Of a stretch of DNA of 64,000 nt, positions 21,648 through 33,494 are shown one piece after another. Within the stretch, counting starts at the first letter, position 1. Each line of letters opens with the position of its first letter. The DNA comes from Neopestalotiopsis rosae (Eukaryota; Ascomycota; Sordariomycetes; Amphisphaeriales; Sporocadaceae), in the NCBI GenBank assembly GCA_023078685.1, contig JALGAS010000007.1, positions 1-64,000 of the forward strand, given 5' to 3'. The notes below the pieces were generated by a model that was given only the letters and a program-made list of their open reading frames with translations, had not been told where the DNA came from and ran no database searches. The position numbers were made by a program, and so were the translations under genes.

Positions 21648-23897
21648 TTAATCACCTCTCCCTTTGTGGCTACCCATCTTCTCAATCGAAGACATGATAC
21701 CGCTTCGTGGACCACCCATCATCATGCCCGGGCGAGGGAGACCTCCCTGCAGTCCACCACTCTTCGTGCGTTCATGACCAAGTCCGCCAATGCGGCTCTC
21801 TGTCTGTGACTTCTTGAGCGAGCCGGGAGCTCGAAGACCCGAGGCCATTGGTCTAGCAAGACTCTTTCTGGCACTCACCGGCTCGGGCACCTTGCGCGCG
21901 CTGGGCGGAGCGGGCTTCTCCTCTTGCTGGATCAAGCTGTGCTGCATCGACATCATCTCCTCGGCAAGGGAAACGAGCTCGCCCTTTTCGACGCGCTCCC
22001 TTTCCAAGAGCTGGATCAGCTCCGTGTTGTCCTGCTTGACACTTTCAATGACGGCGCCGAGCTGCTTCACCTCTGCCTTGAGCTCGGTGATCTGGCCAGA
22101 CTGCTGGACAGTCTGGGTTCGGAGTTCTTGATTCTCAGAAGCCAGGTTGGGGTCCACCCGAGTAACAGCCGTCTCTTGGGTCTGCTTCAACTTCTCGTTT
22201 TCAGCATCGGCTTCTTGGATCTTAACCTCCAAAGCCTGCACCCTCTTCTCCCAGTGATTGGCATAGCTCTTCTTCAGCGCAGTGACCTTCTTCTCGTGCT
22301 TGGACTTGTATAGAGCATGCAGCTCGCGTGCTACTCTCTCGACAGCGATTTCAACCTCGCGAGAACTGGTGTTCTTAGAATCCTTCCCGGGAGACTTGTT
22401 GTCCGCACCAGCGTCTGGGCTGACCCTACCAGCGCGCATTCCGGCGATTTTAGATTCAGCCTCTTGTGCCATGATCTCGGCAGCCTCGCGACGCTTTTCG
22501 CTCTCATCGAGCTTCGACTCAAGCTCTTGACGCTCGCGCTGACCATGATGGATTTCAGCCTTCACTCTACGAAGAACGTCTTCCATTTCTTGGCAGCGCT
22601 TCTCCCAAGTTTGCTTGTCGTCCAGCAATGTCTCCTTCTCAGCCTTGAGTTCACGTAGCTGCTCCGAAGTCTCACCAACGCGCTTCTCGGCATCTGTGAC
22701 GGCTGTCTTGAGTGAACTGGCCTCGGCTTCTTTACCAAGGAGCGAGGCCTTGAGACTGCTGATTTCAGACAGGAATTGCGACTTGAGTGTTTCCACCTCA
22801 CGCGCAGTGACAGTAGGGACACTGCGAGGTGTGGGTAGAGGCGGAATATCAAAGTCGAGGAGGTTCCCCGGGTGACGCTGTGGTGTGGCACTCGGGCGGT
22901 GTCCGGTGGTCTTGGCCGGAGAGAGTCGAGCTCTCTTCGACGATGAGAACGTTCCATTTCTGCTGAGGTGATCCGAGAACTCCAAGAGACTAGTCGTGTT
23001 TCCGCCATCTAGAGCTCTTGCTGATCGAGCGGGCGAAGGGTCGGGGCGAGCCCTGGCGGCGGCGGCTTGAGTGAGCTCCGCGTTGGCGAACCTGGTTGGG
23101 CTGTGGCCAATCTTTGCAAACATGGTCATGTTGGGAATTGCTGAGAAGGTGCTAAAAGTGCTGACCATGGACTCGTCCGGGCCGGCAATACTGTCGTCCA
23201 TACCATTGGGATGATCGACGTCCATAGCATTGATATCAGGCAAATCATCATTTTCCATCATGGTGGACTCGTCCTCAAAGATCTGGATAGCCTTCTTCAA
23301 GCCTTCATTTGCTCGTAGGGCATCCTCTAGAGTCATTTCCTGTGTCTTGACCATGTGTTTCTCCAACGAATTTTCGCGTGACATTTCGGGTGCTTTGACC
23401 GGTGATGACTTCTCTGGCGACTCCTCCTCTAGCGACTTCTGTGGTGGTCTTTCCGGGGATAATTCTGGTAATTTCTCGATATCGAGGTTTTTGGCAGGCG
23501 AGGAGCTGCCGGTTGGTCGGATAGGGAAACGGGGTCTACGCGGGCTCTTTGACCGCGAGTCTTGTCTCGAGAGTGATCGAGGTTCAGGATCCAGGTTCTC
23601 GTCTCTCGGGCTGAGTAGAGTCAATGGCGCAATCTCATTACCCGACAGGATTCTAGAGTGTCGGATCTTGGAGGGCGACGGGTCTTCCTTGGAGGGGCTA
23701 TCGGCTGTCTTGTCTTGTACTTCGGAAACAAAAGGGGAGCTCTGGTTGGCGCTGGCATCGGCTGCTTCCGCGGCGGGAACATATGGTGTTGGGGACGAGC
23801 CGTCCTCCATGTTTTCTTGTGCGACGCGACGCGCAGTCGCAGGCGTTCCAATGTTGAGGGCGGCACTAGGCAAAGGTGATAGCGGCGAAGCCATCAT
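21648..23897 (-). CDS. Coiled-coil protein, probable fungal TACC (spindle/microtubule)
   Basis: A single exon of 749 codons. Residues 1-370 are disordered and rich in Ser, Pro and acidic residues (SPSKEDPSPSKIRHSR, SPEKSSPVKAPE). Residues about 370-670 form a near-continuous coiled coil. Within it, VERVARELHALYKSKHEKKV followed by KKSYANHWEKRVQALEVKI resembles the conserved block of the fungal TACC family (fission yeast Alp7), which works with TOG proteins at spindle poles and microtubules. The tail is basic and rich in Gly, Ser and Arg. The family call rests on recall of that block and could be wrong; another spindle-pole or septum coiled-coil protein is the main alternative. Confidence 0.6.
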   Translation of the reverse strand: MMASPLSPLPSAALNIGTPATARRVAQENMEDGSSPTPYVPAAEAADASANQSSPFVSEVQDKTADSPSKEDPSPSKIRHSRILSGNEIAPLTLLSPRDENLDPEPRSLSRQDSRSKSPRRPRFPIRPTGSSSPAKNLDIEKLPELSPERPPQKSLEEESPEKSSPVKAPEMSRENSLEKHMVKTQEMTLEDALRANEGLKKAIQIFEDESTMMENDDLPDINAMDVDHPNGMDDSIAGPDESMVSTFSTFSAIPNMTMFAKIGHSPTRFANAELTQAAAARARPDPSPARSARALDGGNTTSLLEFSDHLSRNGTFSSSKRARLSPAKTTGHRPSATPQRHPGNLLDFDIPPLPTPRSVPTVTAREVETLKSQFLSEISSLKASLLGKEAEASSLKTAVTDAEKRVGETSEQLRELKAEKETLLDDKQTWEKRCQEMEDVLRRVKAEIHHGQRERQELESKLDESEKRREAAEIMAQEAESKIAGMRAGRVSPDAGADNKSPGKDSKNTSSREVEIAVERVARELHALYKSKHEKKVTALKKSYANHWEKRVQALEVKIQEADAENEKLKQTQETAVTRVDPNLASENQELRTQTVQQSGQITELKAEVKQLGAVIESVKQDNTELIQLLERERVEKGELVSLAEEMMSMQHSLIQQEEKPAPPSARKVPEPVSARKSLARPMASGLRAPGSLKKSQTESRIGGLGHERTKSGGLQGGLPRPGMMMGGPRSGIMSSIEKMGSHKGRGD

Positions 23898-25654
23898 GAG
23901 GGTATTTGGTTCCTTTTTAACTCAATGTAAAAAAGCAACCGCACACCAGTTGCACTCAGTCGATGCTGGGGTTGCAGTTTCTTTAAATTGAATCTTCTAT
24001 AACGGAGCAAGTAATAAGCGAGCGATTGGGCAGTGGTAGTGGTCCAGTTTGTGACCAGCAGCCAGTGAGGTTTAAAAGTTTCCGGCCCAGATTGATTGTT
24101 TGGGCTGTTGCCGCGACAACAGGCCCGTCTTTAGCGCGCTTGGGCGAACCCTTTGCCCCACATCTTTATTTCCGGTTTGTCTCGACTTTTCGATGCCAGT
24201 CGAGAGCCAACAACTTGGTCTCGCCCGGGATCAGCCATGGAAAAATGCCATGTTCATGACGATATTTCTTTCATCGCCCAGCAACAGCATTGAATATGAG
24301 GCTGTAATTCTATCAATGTGTCATTGAAGAGCAGAAAGCTGGACGGTCAAGCCGACGTGCGCAACTTCCAATGTGATCTGGAGGGGCTCTACCTGGTAGT
24401 AATCGGGGAAGAGGAGAGAATGCAGCACCGTTTCAACATTTCTCATCCTAGCAACAAATTTGGCTTTACTGGTGCGGAAACCGCCATGCTCTGGGAAACT
24501 GTATATCAAGTTACTAGTTGTATTGAACTCGGACTCCATATTTCGCAGTGTCACATTCCGACTGTGTTCAATACATTAAGTGGAGCATCAACAGACATGC
24601 GATGAAGCTTAGCGTTGAGATTCCATGGCAACAGTCTGTGTCTGTCTATAAGTCTCCCAACGATAATGCAGGCATACTGTGTACACCGCTTGTTTCCTAG
24701 CTTCATGTTGGGTTCAATGACCAGCACTCATTCTGTGTTTAGTACTACAGTATATGACCGAATGACCTTCTCAGTAAGCCCTTGCAACTAGATATCAAGT
24801 GCTTCTAGTCACTGCACTCAAAGAGCTGCTGCACTTTTGGACAATTAATGCACACTGCTTCACAAGTCTCGCTTCATACGGGGGAAATATGATCAGCGTA
24901 GAAGCATCACTTATATCGTAGTATGCGTGATGGTAACAAGATCTGCATTCAGAGGTTTCCTTCTTCTACATCTGTGTAAGTCTGTAACATTTAATTTAAA
25001 TCTTCCCGACTATCGCGTGCACACGCGAGGCAGTAGGAGCCCTCATCATGTCACACAGCAATCAAGCTAATAGCACGACCCAATGTCTTGCTCGATCAAC
25101 TGCCGATTTGACTAAATATCTCTGGCCTCGGTGTCTGCAAGACAAGTATGAGACCCAGTGGTCTACCTACAAGACAGTGCGCGAGAGGCGATTTGCCAGG
25201 GCCATTGGGGCCATTAAATGATCAGGATGTTCGATATCTGCGACTTGATCATTGAGTGATCGTCAAAACACGTATCCAAGAACTCAGATTACAGGCAGTC
25301 AAGATTGTTGGGTGTTCCGGGATCGAATACAGTTTGTCCGAGCATGGCAATTGTCAACCTCGTGGGCACTAACGCAGGAACCCAGGTTACAATGTTCTTT
25401 CCCCAGAAGAACAAGCCTTTGTAGTTGGTCTCAGAACTGGCTCTTGCCGTTTCCGGCTCCAGTCGTGTTGCACTTGCTTGATACCCGTCACCCGAACAAA
25501 GAGAGTCGCCACGTTTGTTACTCACTCCGCCGCAGCACTGATGTGAGTGAACCACTGCCGCAAAAGCAGATGCATAAAAATGAGACATTTTATCTCTTTG
25601 ATCATATTTGCCTCTCTTTGTAAACAGATACACGTCATACTCACAGAAACCACA
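23898..25654. other. Intergenic, 1.75 kb, no recognised gene
   Basis: The left end is the promoter side of the coiled-coil gene. No frame with family resemblance and no RNA gene was seen. Confidence 0.55.
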
Positions 25655-26347
25655 ATGGCACACTCGAGTCAACACATTGTGCCTGCAGTCTCCCGCTTCG
25701 ATGCCAGGGACGATACGAACACCGTGGAGAACCCTAGGCCATCATTGCCAATCGAAATTTGGGCTCTCGTTCTAGGTCATCTAGCCGACAGCAACTTTCC
25801 AGAGATCTGGGCGGCTTGTTCTCTTGTTTCACACACCTTAAGAGAGGCTATCGAGCTTGTAGTCAGGAGCGAGATCCTGCGAAATCTCGACATGACGCTA
25901 TCGCTCATCGGTTGTATTGGATACAATCGACAGGAATTTGCGCGTTTACAGTTCAAGGGGCTCTCAAAAGACAATCAGAGAGTACATTACGGCGAGCCAG
26001 ACGATCATCGACGTCTTAACTTTGAAAATGGTCACGCAATTCAGATCCCGGGCTCTTCGCACGGCAAGAGATTGCAAGGAAACTTGCCAATCTTGATTGA
26101 ATGGACAGACAAGCTCTACATGTCCGTTTGTCGTGGGCCGACTAGCTACCACAAGTGGTCTGAACAAGACAAGCAAAATTTGCGACAGATTTGGCTGCGC
26201 CCAAACAGTGACGACTCCTTGCAAATGGTTCTTAATCACACGAGACCGTTTGAAGTTTCTTTCTTGTGGCAGCCCTTACTCAAGGCCTTCTTGAGAAATT
26301 CACGACCGATCAGCAAAATGGACACTGCTCTTAAGGGTTCCAGATAG
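25655..26347 (+). CDS. F-box-like hypothetical protein
   Basis: The frame could start at 25547, but the ATG at 25655 lies in a good context (CACAATGGC) and removes an unlikely leader, giving 230 residues. Residues about 28-62 (LPIEIWALVLGHLADSNF, then ACSLVSHTLREA) fit an F-box-like motif, which usually recruits SCF ubiquitin ligases. The rest has no recognised domain; it is rich in Trp and basic residues and could be a substrate-binding part. Single-exon F-box-like proteins of this size are common as fast-evolving orphans in these fungi. Substrate unknown. Confidence 0.65.
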   Translation: MAHSSQHIVPAVSRFDARDDTNTVENPRPSLPIEIWALVLGHLADSNFPEIWAACSLVSHTLREAIELVVRSEILRNLDMTLSLIGCIGYNRQEFARLQFKGLSKDNQRVHYGEPDDHRRLNFENGHAIQIPGSSHGKRLQGNLPILIEWTDKLYMSVCRGPTSYHKWSEQDKQNLRQIWLRPNSDDSLQMVLNHTRPFEVSFLWQPLLKAFLRNSRPISKMDTALKGSR

Positions 26348-26897
26348 TATTCAGATAAACAATAATATTTGAGCACTCAAGCCTACGTTGATACGTTCGC
26401 ATTTGAGAGCAACTCAAAAGAGCAGTTTCACCCATAAAGACTGAGTAAATAACCAGTGACATCGTCTCATTAGTCATGTTATCAGTTCGGGGCCCTCCGC
26501 TGCCGGGCCGAGTCATGGTAGGTAATCGCTAGATGCTGGTGAATGATGGTAATATGAGATCTAGCACAAATGGGATATTAAGATCTGGTTAAAAGCTTTC
26601 AAGCTTATCTGCGTTCCCGCGGTTTCGGAGACGTACATACAGGTGGGACAACGGAATTGGAGACCCTGATCACGTATATAGCTTGTCGTCGATCGGCGGC
26701 GGGTCCGGGAATGCGGGGCTCGGGTCGGACCTGGTCTTACATAGTACACAGCTCAGATAGAAAACTTATCTGTCCTCCGTATTGCAGTTAAATTCGAAAT
26801 CAGTTGAAAGCGCTGCTTCAAAATCGGTCTTGACCTCCAGAGAGAAAGTTGATCGATCCAATCCAGTATATCGTTCGAGGTAGAGTGAGTAGACACA
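26348..26897. other. Intergenic
   Basis: The 3' side of the F-box-like gene and the promoter side of the acyltransferase gene. Nothing else was recognised. Confidence 0.6.
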
Positions 26898-28178
26898 ATG
26901 CTTGAGGTCCGCTGCTCCGGTTCTCCTCATGAGGTATGTCTCTGGAGAGTGTCAAGAGCATTGTTCGTAAAGGAATCAGTGTTGATATACTTTTATTACC
27001 TAGATTGGCGAGACCCACGGTCGCCTGGCCTCCTCGCAGATCCGTGGTTCCATCGCCTTCTACACCAAACTCTTCCAAAAGACATGCTCCCTCAGCTGGC
27101 CGGAGGTGCTCCGCGAGGCCGAGCAGTACGTCGAGCCGCTGGAGAGCATCACCCCGCGCTTCCTTGAGGAGATCCGCGGCATCGCCGCTGGCGCCGGCGT
27201 AGATTTTCTCGACGTCCTGGCGCTCAACGTGAGGACCGAGATCAACTTTGGCCTGTTCACGGGCGACGCCGCGGCAAAGGGCGTCCAGGTCGCCGACACG
27301 CCCAGCGACGGCTGCACGGCGCTGTCCTGGCTGACCTCGAGCGCCGAGGACGATGGCCAGACAAACAAGTCTTGGCTGTGCCAAAATTGGGACTGGATGC
27401 GCGACCAGGCCGAGAACTTGATCGTGTGCTACATCTCGCAGCCAAAGGAGACGGGGATCCCCGACATCGCCATGGTCACCGAAGCCGGCATCATTGGCAA
27501 GATTGGTCTCAACTCGAGCGGCGTCGGCTGCACGCTCAATGCCATTAGGTGCCGTGGCGTGGACAGGTCCAAGCTGCCTATCCACTTTGCGCTGCGCACC
27601 GTGTTGGAGTCGAATTCGCGAGATGAGGCTGTGAAGAAAATTAAGTCCGTTGGTGCAGCTGGCAGTGGACATATATTGGTAAGCGATCCCAAGTCACCAT
27701 TAGCAATGAATACCCCGGAAATATGTTTCTGTGGATCACAGCACGGACAAAGTGTGTGCCTGTCCATTAAGTACTGATGACCGCACAGGTAGCAGATCCG
27801 ACTGGATCCGTCGGCCTAGAATGCACCAGCAAATGGATCAAGGAGCTCCCCATGTCTTCGGACGGGCAAATATGCCACACTAATCACCTTCTGCTACCCC
27901 ATGACGACGTCGAGGAGCCGCCGTGGCTGCCGGACTCCCCCGCTCGTCTGGCGCGCATCCGTGAATTGGTCGCCAGCACCGAGAAGCCGACTTTGAATGC
28001 GATTGCGGAGCTGTTCAAGGATACCGAGGGGTACCCGTCGTCTATCAACAGGAAGGAAATGGGCGGCACGCTAACCCAGACATTGTTCAATATCATCATG
28101 GATCTTGGTAATAAGAGCGCCAGAGTCACGTTTGGAAGACCTACCGAGTACCGAGAGATGACCGTACTGTCCTTCTGA
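26898..28178 (+). CDS. Isopenicillin-N acyltransferase-like protein (peptidase C45 family)
   Basis: This is an N-terminal-nucleophile hydrolase related to the acyl-CoA:6-aminopenicillanate acyltransferase of Penicillium. Three exons (26898-26933, 27004-27678, 27789-28178) join in phase 0 to give 366 residues, close to the family's length. The autocleavage site is SDGC at Gly115/Cys116, where Cys116 would become the N-terminal nucleophile. Other conserved text: WLCQNWDWM, MVTEAGIIGKIGLNSSGVG, ICHTNHLLLPH and TLTQTLFNIIMDL. The protein ends MTVLSF with no peroxisomal PTS1 tripeptide, unlike the penicillin enzyme, so it is probably cytosolic. No peptide synthetase or isopenicillin N synthase lies in the window. 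The natural substrate is unknown. The 3' end faces the tyrosinase gene 144 bases away. Confidence 0.9.
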
Positions 28179-28322
28179 TTACTTAATGGATATAAGCATT
28201 CAATAACATGGAATTTGTAAACATCATATATTCTTATAAGACTATTCTGGTCCTTGGCTTCTTTTCGTCCCCGAGTGATCACCCGTCAGCCCACGTCAAT
28301 GCTTGCAGAATCAATTCTCCTC

Positions 28323-29701
28323 TTAGCCGTCAAGGTATTCTGAGCAAATGACTTCTCCATTGAGATCCATCAAGTCAGCAATAGTGACATTGGGATAGAT
28401 CTCGGCCATGTAGATTCGGTGGTTCAAGGTAGTCGTGTTTCCACCGTCGCCAAAGTAATCTGTGAACTCTGGACCTGTTCCGCCAACTACTCCGCTGGGA
28501 TTTGAAGGCACGCCTGGAGTCGCAGCGACCGAGGTGCTATTGGACGATCCACCGGGGCCTGTGTAAAGAGAATAAGTCAGTCTTTGTCTCAATATGGTCT
28601 CCGACATTGTAGGTGGATGGGAAAGGTTCCCCCCTTACCTCCTGGTCCACCTCCTCCCACGTTGGGCAAGTTGGGGCCGCCCATGTCAGTCAACCTCGTC
28701 TCAAGGTCGAGATTTTGCCATTTCCACCAGTTCAAGTCTAGCCACGAGTGATGCAGGTAAAAGACGGGATCGCCTGGGCTGAGAGTGCCGTCCAGCATCT
28801 AATCATCCAGTCCATTAGTTGCCCAGGAATGCTGGCCCAGGTGTCTTGATGGGAAGGGGGGGAGACCTTACGATTCCGCCAACGGCAGCATGCCCACCAC
28901 TATGTGGGCCCCCTTTCCAACACTCCCAAGCCTCGGTATAGTTGTCAATGGCATTACACTTGTCAATATTGGCCTGGCTGGTCGAGCTCAGCAGGGAGTC
29001 GTTGTGGACGCGGGTCAAGCAGTGCTCGCTGACGGAGCCGTCTTGGAGCCACCGGAGCGTCAGGTTGGCAAAGGGCCCGTCGACGACGCAGTAGTCGGAC
29101 TCTCTGCCGTTGCCGCCAAAGTACTTGGTGCTCCACATCTCGGAGGAAGACATGTTTCCCTGATCGGCAAGCTCGTCCCAGTAACTGTTAAAGAATTAAC
29201 AGTCAGTTTCTTCAGGAGCGGACATTGCCCTTGTGGCTTTAATAGAACTAAAGAAAAGAAATAACGTACGGCATACGGCCAGTGTATCCACACTCATCCT
29301 TGATCAAGCGCTCATGGGCCGTCATGTAGTACCGATGGAACGGGAGGAACGCGCCCACGTCGTGGACCGTGGCAGACTGGACGACATGGGGCCACTGGAG
29401 ATCGTCCCAGCGCGTCACGGCGCCCTCGATGCCCAGCTTAGACGGGGCGTTGATGAGGCAGAGGTCGGCTGCGATGTACGCATCTTTCTCATCGCTGCTG
29501 AGTGAAGTCCTGGAGTTTCACCCGTGTTTATTAGAATTCTGTGTTTCTTTTCGCTTCCGTAGACGATGACTCGTCTCAGACATACCATGGAACCCGAGGG
29601 CGGATCTCAGTACAGACGGAAGCGTCCCTCTTCTTGGGAAGTGCTGTCCCGAGACCACAGAATGCCAGAATGGCAACAGCTTGTGACAACCGTGAAGACA
29701 T
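28323..29701 (-). CDS. Secreted tyrosinase (type 3 copper enzyme)
   Basis: This is a phenol oxidase that hydroxylates or oxidises phenols to quinones, as in melanin formation. Five exons (29701-29586, 29509-29270, 29184-28872, 28798-28639, 28558-28323) encode 354 residues, the short tyrosinase form. Residues 1-19 form a signal peptide (SQAVAILAFCGLGTA). The copper-A side is seen in VHDVGAFLPFHRYYMTAHE and the copper-B side in PHSGGHAAVGG plus FYLHHSWLDLNWWKWQ. Several N-glycosylation sequons agree with secretion. The C-terminal part is Gly/Pro-rich and then compact (TTTLNHRIYMAEIYPNVTI). The copper-A histidines before VHD were not all assigned with certainty. It is convergent with the acyltransferase-like gene. 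Confidence 0.88.
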
Positions 29702-32700
29702 TTTTCTTGTCCGACCTGATGATCGGATTCTCAATGAGACAAAACCAGTGTCGTTGTAGCAACTGCAGTGAATTAAAGGCATGTAGCCGGTCTTCTATAT
29801 ACTTGAGCGGTCCTGCCCTTTGTTATTTCTTCCTTCCATGTATTCAATCTTGCTTTCCGGGGACGCGTATGTGTTGTGGATCTCGAGGGATCGAAAAGTT
29901 CGAAAATTTGGCAACGACATCTGTCCGCCTAAAGTTTTCCAGGGGTTATAATAAGCGCTGAATACCGTCGCGCGCAGTGTTGTATAGTGACGGGAACGGG
30001 TGCGCGCGGCACACGGCCGAGATGGTTTCTCTAATCAAGATCGGCAAGCTGAGAGCCAAACTTCTAGCTTGGCAATAATCCGGAAACTTGGGGGAGCAAA
30101 TCGGAAGCAATTATAGAGAGTCGGACTTACGCGTCAGTCCGGGGACATTGGCAGTCCAACTCCCCAATCCGGAAGCCAAGCATCTCCATACCGTACAGTC
30201 AGCAAATTTATAAGCGTCGCGACACTTGGTCAGGGTAGCCGCACACGGAGTTTTATCCTGCGAGCGAGATTTTGAGACATACCTTAATTAAACAACGGAG
30301 GAAAATGAATTGCAGTGTACTTCTTATAACCAGAGGGTTGTCGTATTTGCGAAAATTCAAATGATGCAAGGGAAACAAACTTCCAGAACATAAGCAAGAA
30401 GGCACATCGAAAGAAAGGCATAGATATGACTGAGATGATTTACTGAGGCTCTTTTGATCAATATGATTATTTTTAGCGTAAAGGTCGTCAATATTATAGG
30501 CAACTTTCTTTTATGTTAATACTGGGCCAGTGAAAGACGAGTATTGGCCATATTCAAGGGAGTATAAATGCATCATCCATATCCGCATGAACACGTGTAC
30601 CATGATCTCCGACTCTACCATCGAGTTACCACAGTTCTTAATCCAGTCAAAAAGGTGTCCAGAAGTGGCAATATGGTCAAGTCGATCCCGCATGCCGCGG
30701 CGAAACGCCTCGGACCAAACTCGCATATATTGACTTGAGCCTTAGTACTGACGACGCCATCACTATCAAGATTTGTGGCCGAGTTCCATGTGATGTTATC
30801 CACTTCGGATTGGACATAGGGTGACTGTATGCCATGATAAGCTGCGATGGGAGCCTATCATCCTCATCTAGGAGAAGAACCTTACGGTCGAGTTCAAAAA
30901 ATCCTAACATTATAGCCCCTTCACTCAACAAATCTCGGTGTGGGATAAGTGTTGGAATTCACATGCCCAAGTTACGTATACGTGGTTGGGTGCTACCAAA
31001 AGTTATCGGACAGACTTGGCCCTCGAGGTTGTCAAAAAGGGCCTCAAAGGACTTGGCTACATACACCCAAAAATGCTGGCTGTGTCTCCACGCCTGCTAC
31101 TTTGACGTACAATCACAGCCAAACAACAGAGATACATGGCTTCTTGATGGCCCTCCTGATCGTAGCTTGGCAAATGTTATTGTCGTTCATCACACACTTG
31201 CACTCAATAAACCATGATATTGGTGGGGGTGGCTCTTGGGATACTTGTTTGCATGATGGTCCAGATTGTGCGGAGAAGAAAATCATGGATTGAGTACCCT
31301 ATCGAGGTTTCAAAAGACTCTTTTCAGGCTTTTCAGCCCCCATACGTCCGACAGTAGCATTACTTACGTTTCTTCTGCCACCATCATGATCCGTTCTCGA
31401 CCACTGTGTCTTGAATACAACTTTGTGCGGACAGATGGAAACTTGAAGTCACACAGATTCTATTTGTAATCAGGCTGCGGGCCGATGTCTCCAAGGCAAT
31501 ACATTGATTGAATTGCCCCAAAAGACCGAACTTGAGGCCGATTCCAGGTGTTGTGAAGTGTGCCTCGTGTGTTGTAATGGCGCCGAGGACAGGCTATGAG
31601 CCATATACCCTTCAGAGTTTCCTATTTCGATGAGCAAACACGATCATGTCATACAGTCGGCTTATTGATGAGCTATAGTGAAAGGCTGCTGAAGAGTAGG
31701 ATTCGCTGGGTTACACATTTGGCCCCAAGCTCAGCTGGCCTCTCCTCTGGTGTTGGCTTGGATTGGCTCAAGACTGTTGTTTGGCTTCAAGCAGATCTGT
31801 GGAGCACCCGTCACCGGCAGTTAGGATACCTGATCTAGGGTCTGATTCGTCTGCTATTATACTTGACTTCTTTCATTCCGTCTTCTTCCTCTTGGTGTGG
31901 TTTTGGATGAATTTCCAATGAGATGCGCACAACAATCACGAATACTTGTGCAACGTAAACGAGGGTCGTGGTGGCCCATATTATATGCAAATGATAGCCG
32001 AGTTCCGTTACTCCAAACAATGCGCCAGACTGCTGGAAAGAAACAAAACAAGCATCGAGATCGGGATGGAGAAAAAAGAAAAGTCAGCTCACCTTCTTAA
32101 CTCCGCTTCGCAGGGAGTCTGGGGCGTATTTCGAAGAATTGTCGTAGACTTAATTCATGCAACCAAGTTTGATCAGCTTACGCCGCATGTACTTCTCACT
32201 GGTCGACTTGCGTTGGTTGATGTGACTGGGGCCAATAAATTGTTTGCGCTGCTGGAGGATTCAATAAGTGGGATTCGCTGTAACGCAAGCCCAAAGGAAT
32301 CCCTTCTTAGCGAGCATAACGTGTCCCATGTGGCGCACTGCACTGGAATGCTGGGGGAAAGCCCCATATTTCGCTAAGAAAGGGCCCCCTTCAGCCTGAA
32401 GCAAGCTGGGCGAAAAGGACCACGACTCATGTCAACATTAATTGAACAAAATCACTTGGTTGTCAGGGCCTGGGAAGTTTTCACGCGCAGGTGGGGTTAT
32501 TTCTCATCACGTCGCAGTGCTCCAACTATAAATACTATAAATATTATACTGCGTCTTTAGCTTGTGAATCCCGCTTCGGTGCGTGCCCGGTCAAGAGCCG
32601 TGATATCCATCCTTGCGTCAAACATTCCACAGATCATGATTCCGGATTTCTGCCTTACAAGTAAATGAGCGTGAGTGAGCATGCATACAAACACAGGTAA

Positions 32701-33494
32701 GCATAAGATATGTGAAACTGCAACTCAGCACTGGAAATGGCAAATGATCTAAATAATGATACAAGCTACTGTGATCATATCATGTCAAGCACCTTGTAAG
32801 ATACGCTAGATGTGTAGAATACCCCGCAACGACCCAAGACTAAACTGATATATAATCAGCCAACAGCCAAGAAAAGCCTTCTACATCACCGAGATCCCAA
32901 GTCCAGTTGATTCAGTAGATGGTTGAGCCAGAAATGACCCAACCCAGAGAGCCACACACACACAAAGTATGTGATACAAAAGAAATGCAATCAAACCCAA
33001 CCTGGTGGGCTTGGGAAGGGGAGTATGGATGGATCGATACCCCGGTCCACACCTGCACACCACACCCGATATGCATCCTGCAGGCCAATCCTTCGTTGCT
33101 AGTCGCCCGAGAAGGAACTGCGTGGCACAGCACCCACACGACACGGCCAACACGGCTCAGCTCGTCAGCGAGAGGCCTTACAAGAGAGGGAGAAGAAAAG
33201 AAATAACACAAGTACTGCAGGATGGGGGCTTACCACGTGGGAAGACAAGACTATTCATTCATGTTTCCGAGTTCTGGAAAATTCCAACCACCCGCTGTGC
33301 CTTTTAATAGATCAATCTTTTCCCTCTCCCGAAAGGACCATACCTCATTCTATAGAAGGTCTTGCTGTTGAAGATCTTTTTTTGAATAAAATCCGTTTGA
33401 TCCCACATGATCTGAATCCTCTCGTACACGTGTGTGGGCGGCTCCCGCGCACCCGGAAGACGACGAAGAGAAGAAAAGAAAAGCAACACCCACA
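29702..33494. other. Gene-poor region, 3.8 kb
   Basis: No intact gene is recognised. A possibly decayed coding region on the minus strand (30511-31080) is listed separately. A 143-codon plus-strand frame at 31946-32377 has no resemblance to a known family. The left end contains the tyrosinase promoter and the right end the promoter of the Pth11-like gene. Confidence 0.5.
30511..31080 (-). pseudogene. Possible decayed protein-coding gene, family unknown
   Basis: On the minus strand a protein-like reading runs from about 31079 (QHFWVYVAKSFEALFDNLEG). It passes one in-frame TGA near 30960 and continues (HRDLLSEGAIMLGFFELDRK) to about 30810. It then appears to move to a second frame (SEVDNITWNSATNLDSDGVV) and a third near 30726 (LDHIATSGHLFDWIKN). 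No clear introns explain the shifts, so frameshift decay is the simplest reading. I do not recognise the family. Confidence 0.3.

Noticed and set aside
26898..28178. Evidence for a beta-lactam biosynthetic cluster
   Set aside because: Only the acyltransferase-like gene is present, it lacks the peroxisomal signal, and neither of the two preceding pathway genes is in the window.
31946..32377. 143-codon plus-strand frame
   Set aside because: Intact but without any recognisable domain; kept out of the gene list for lack of support.
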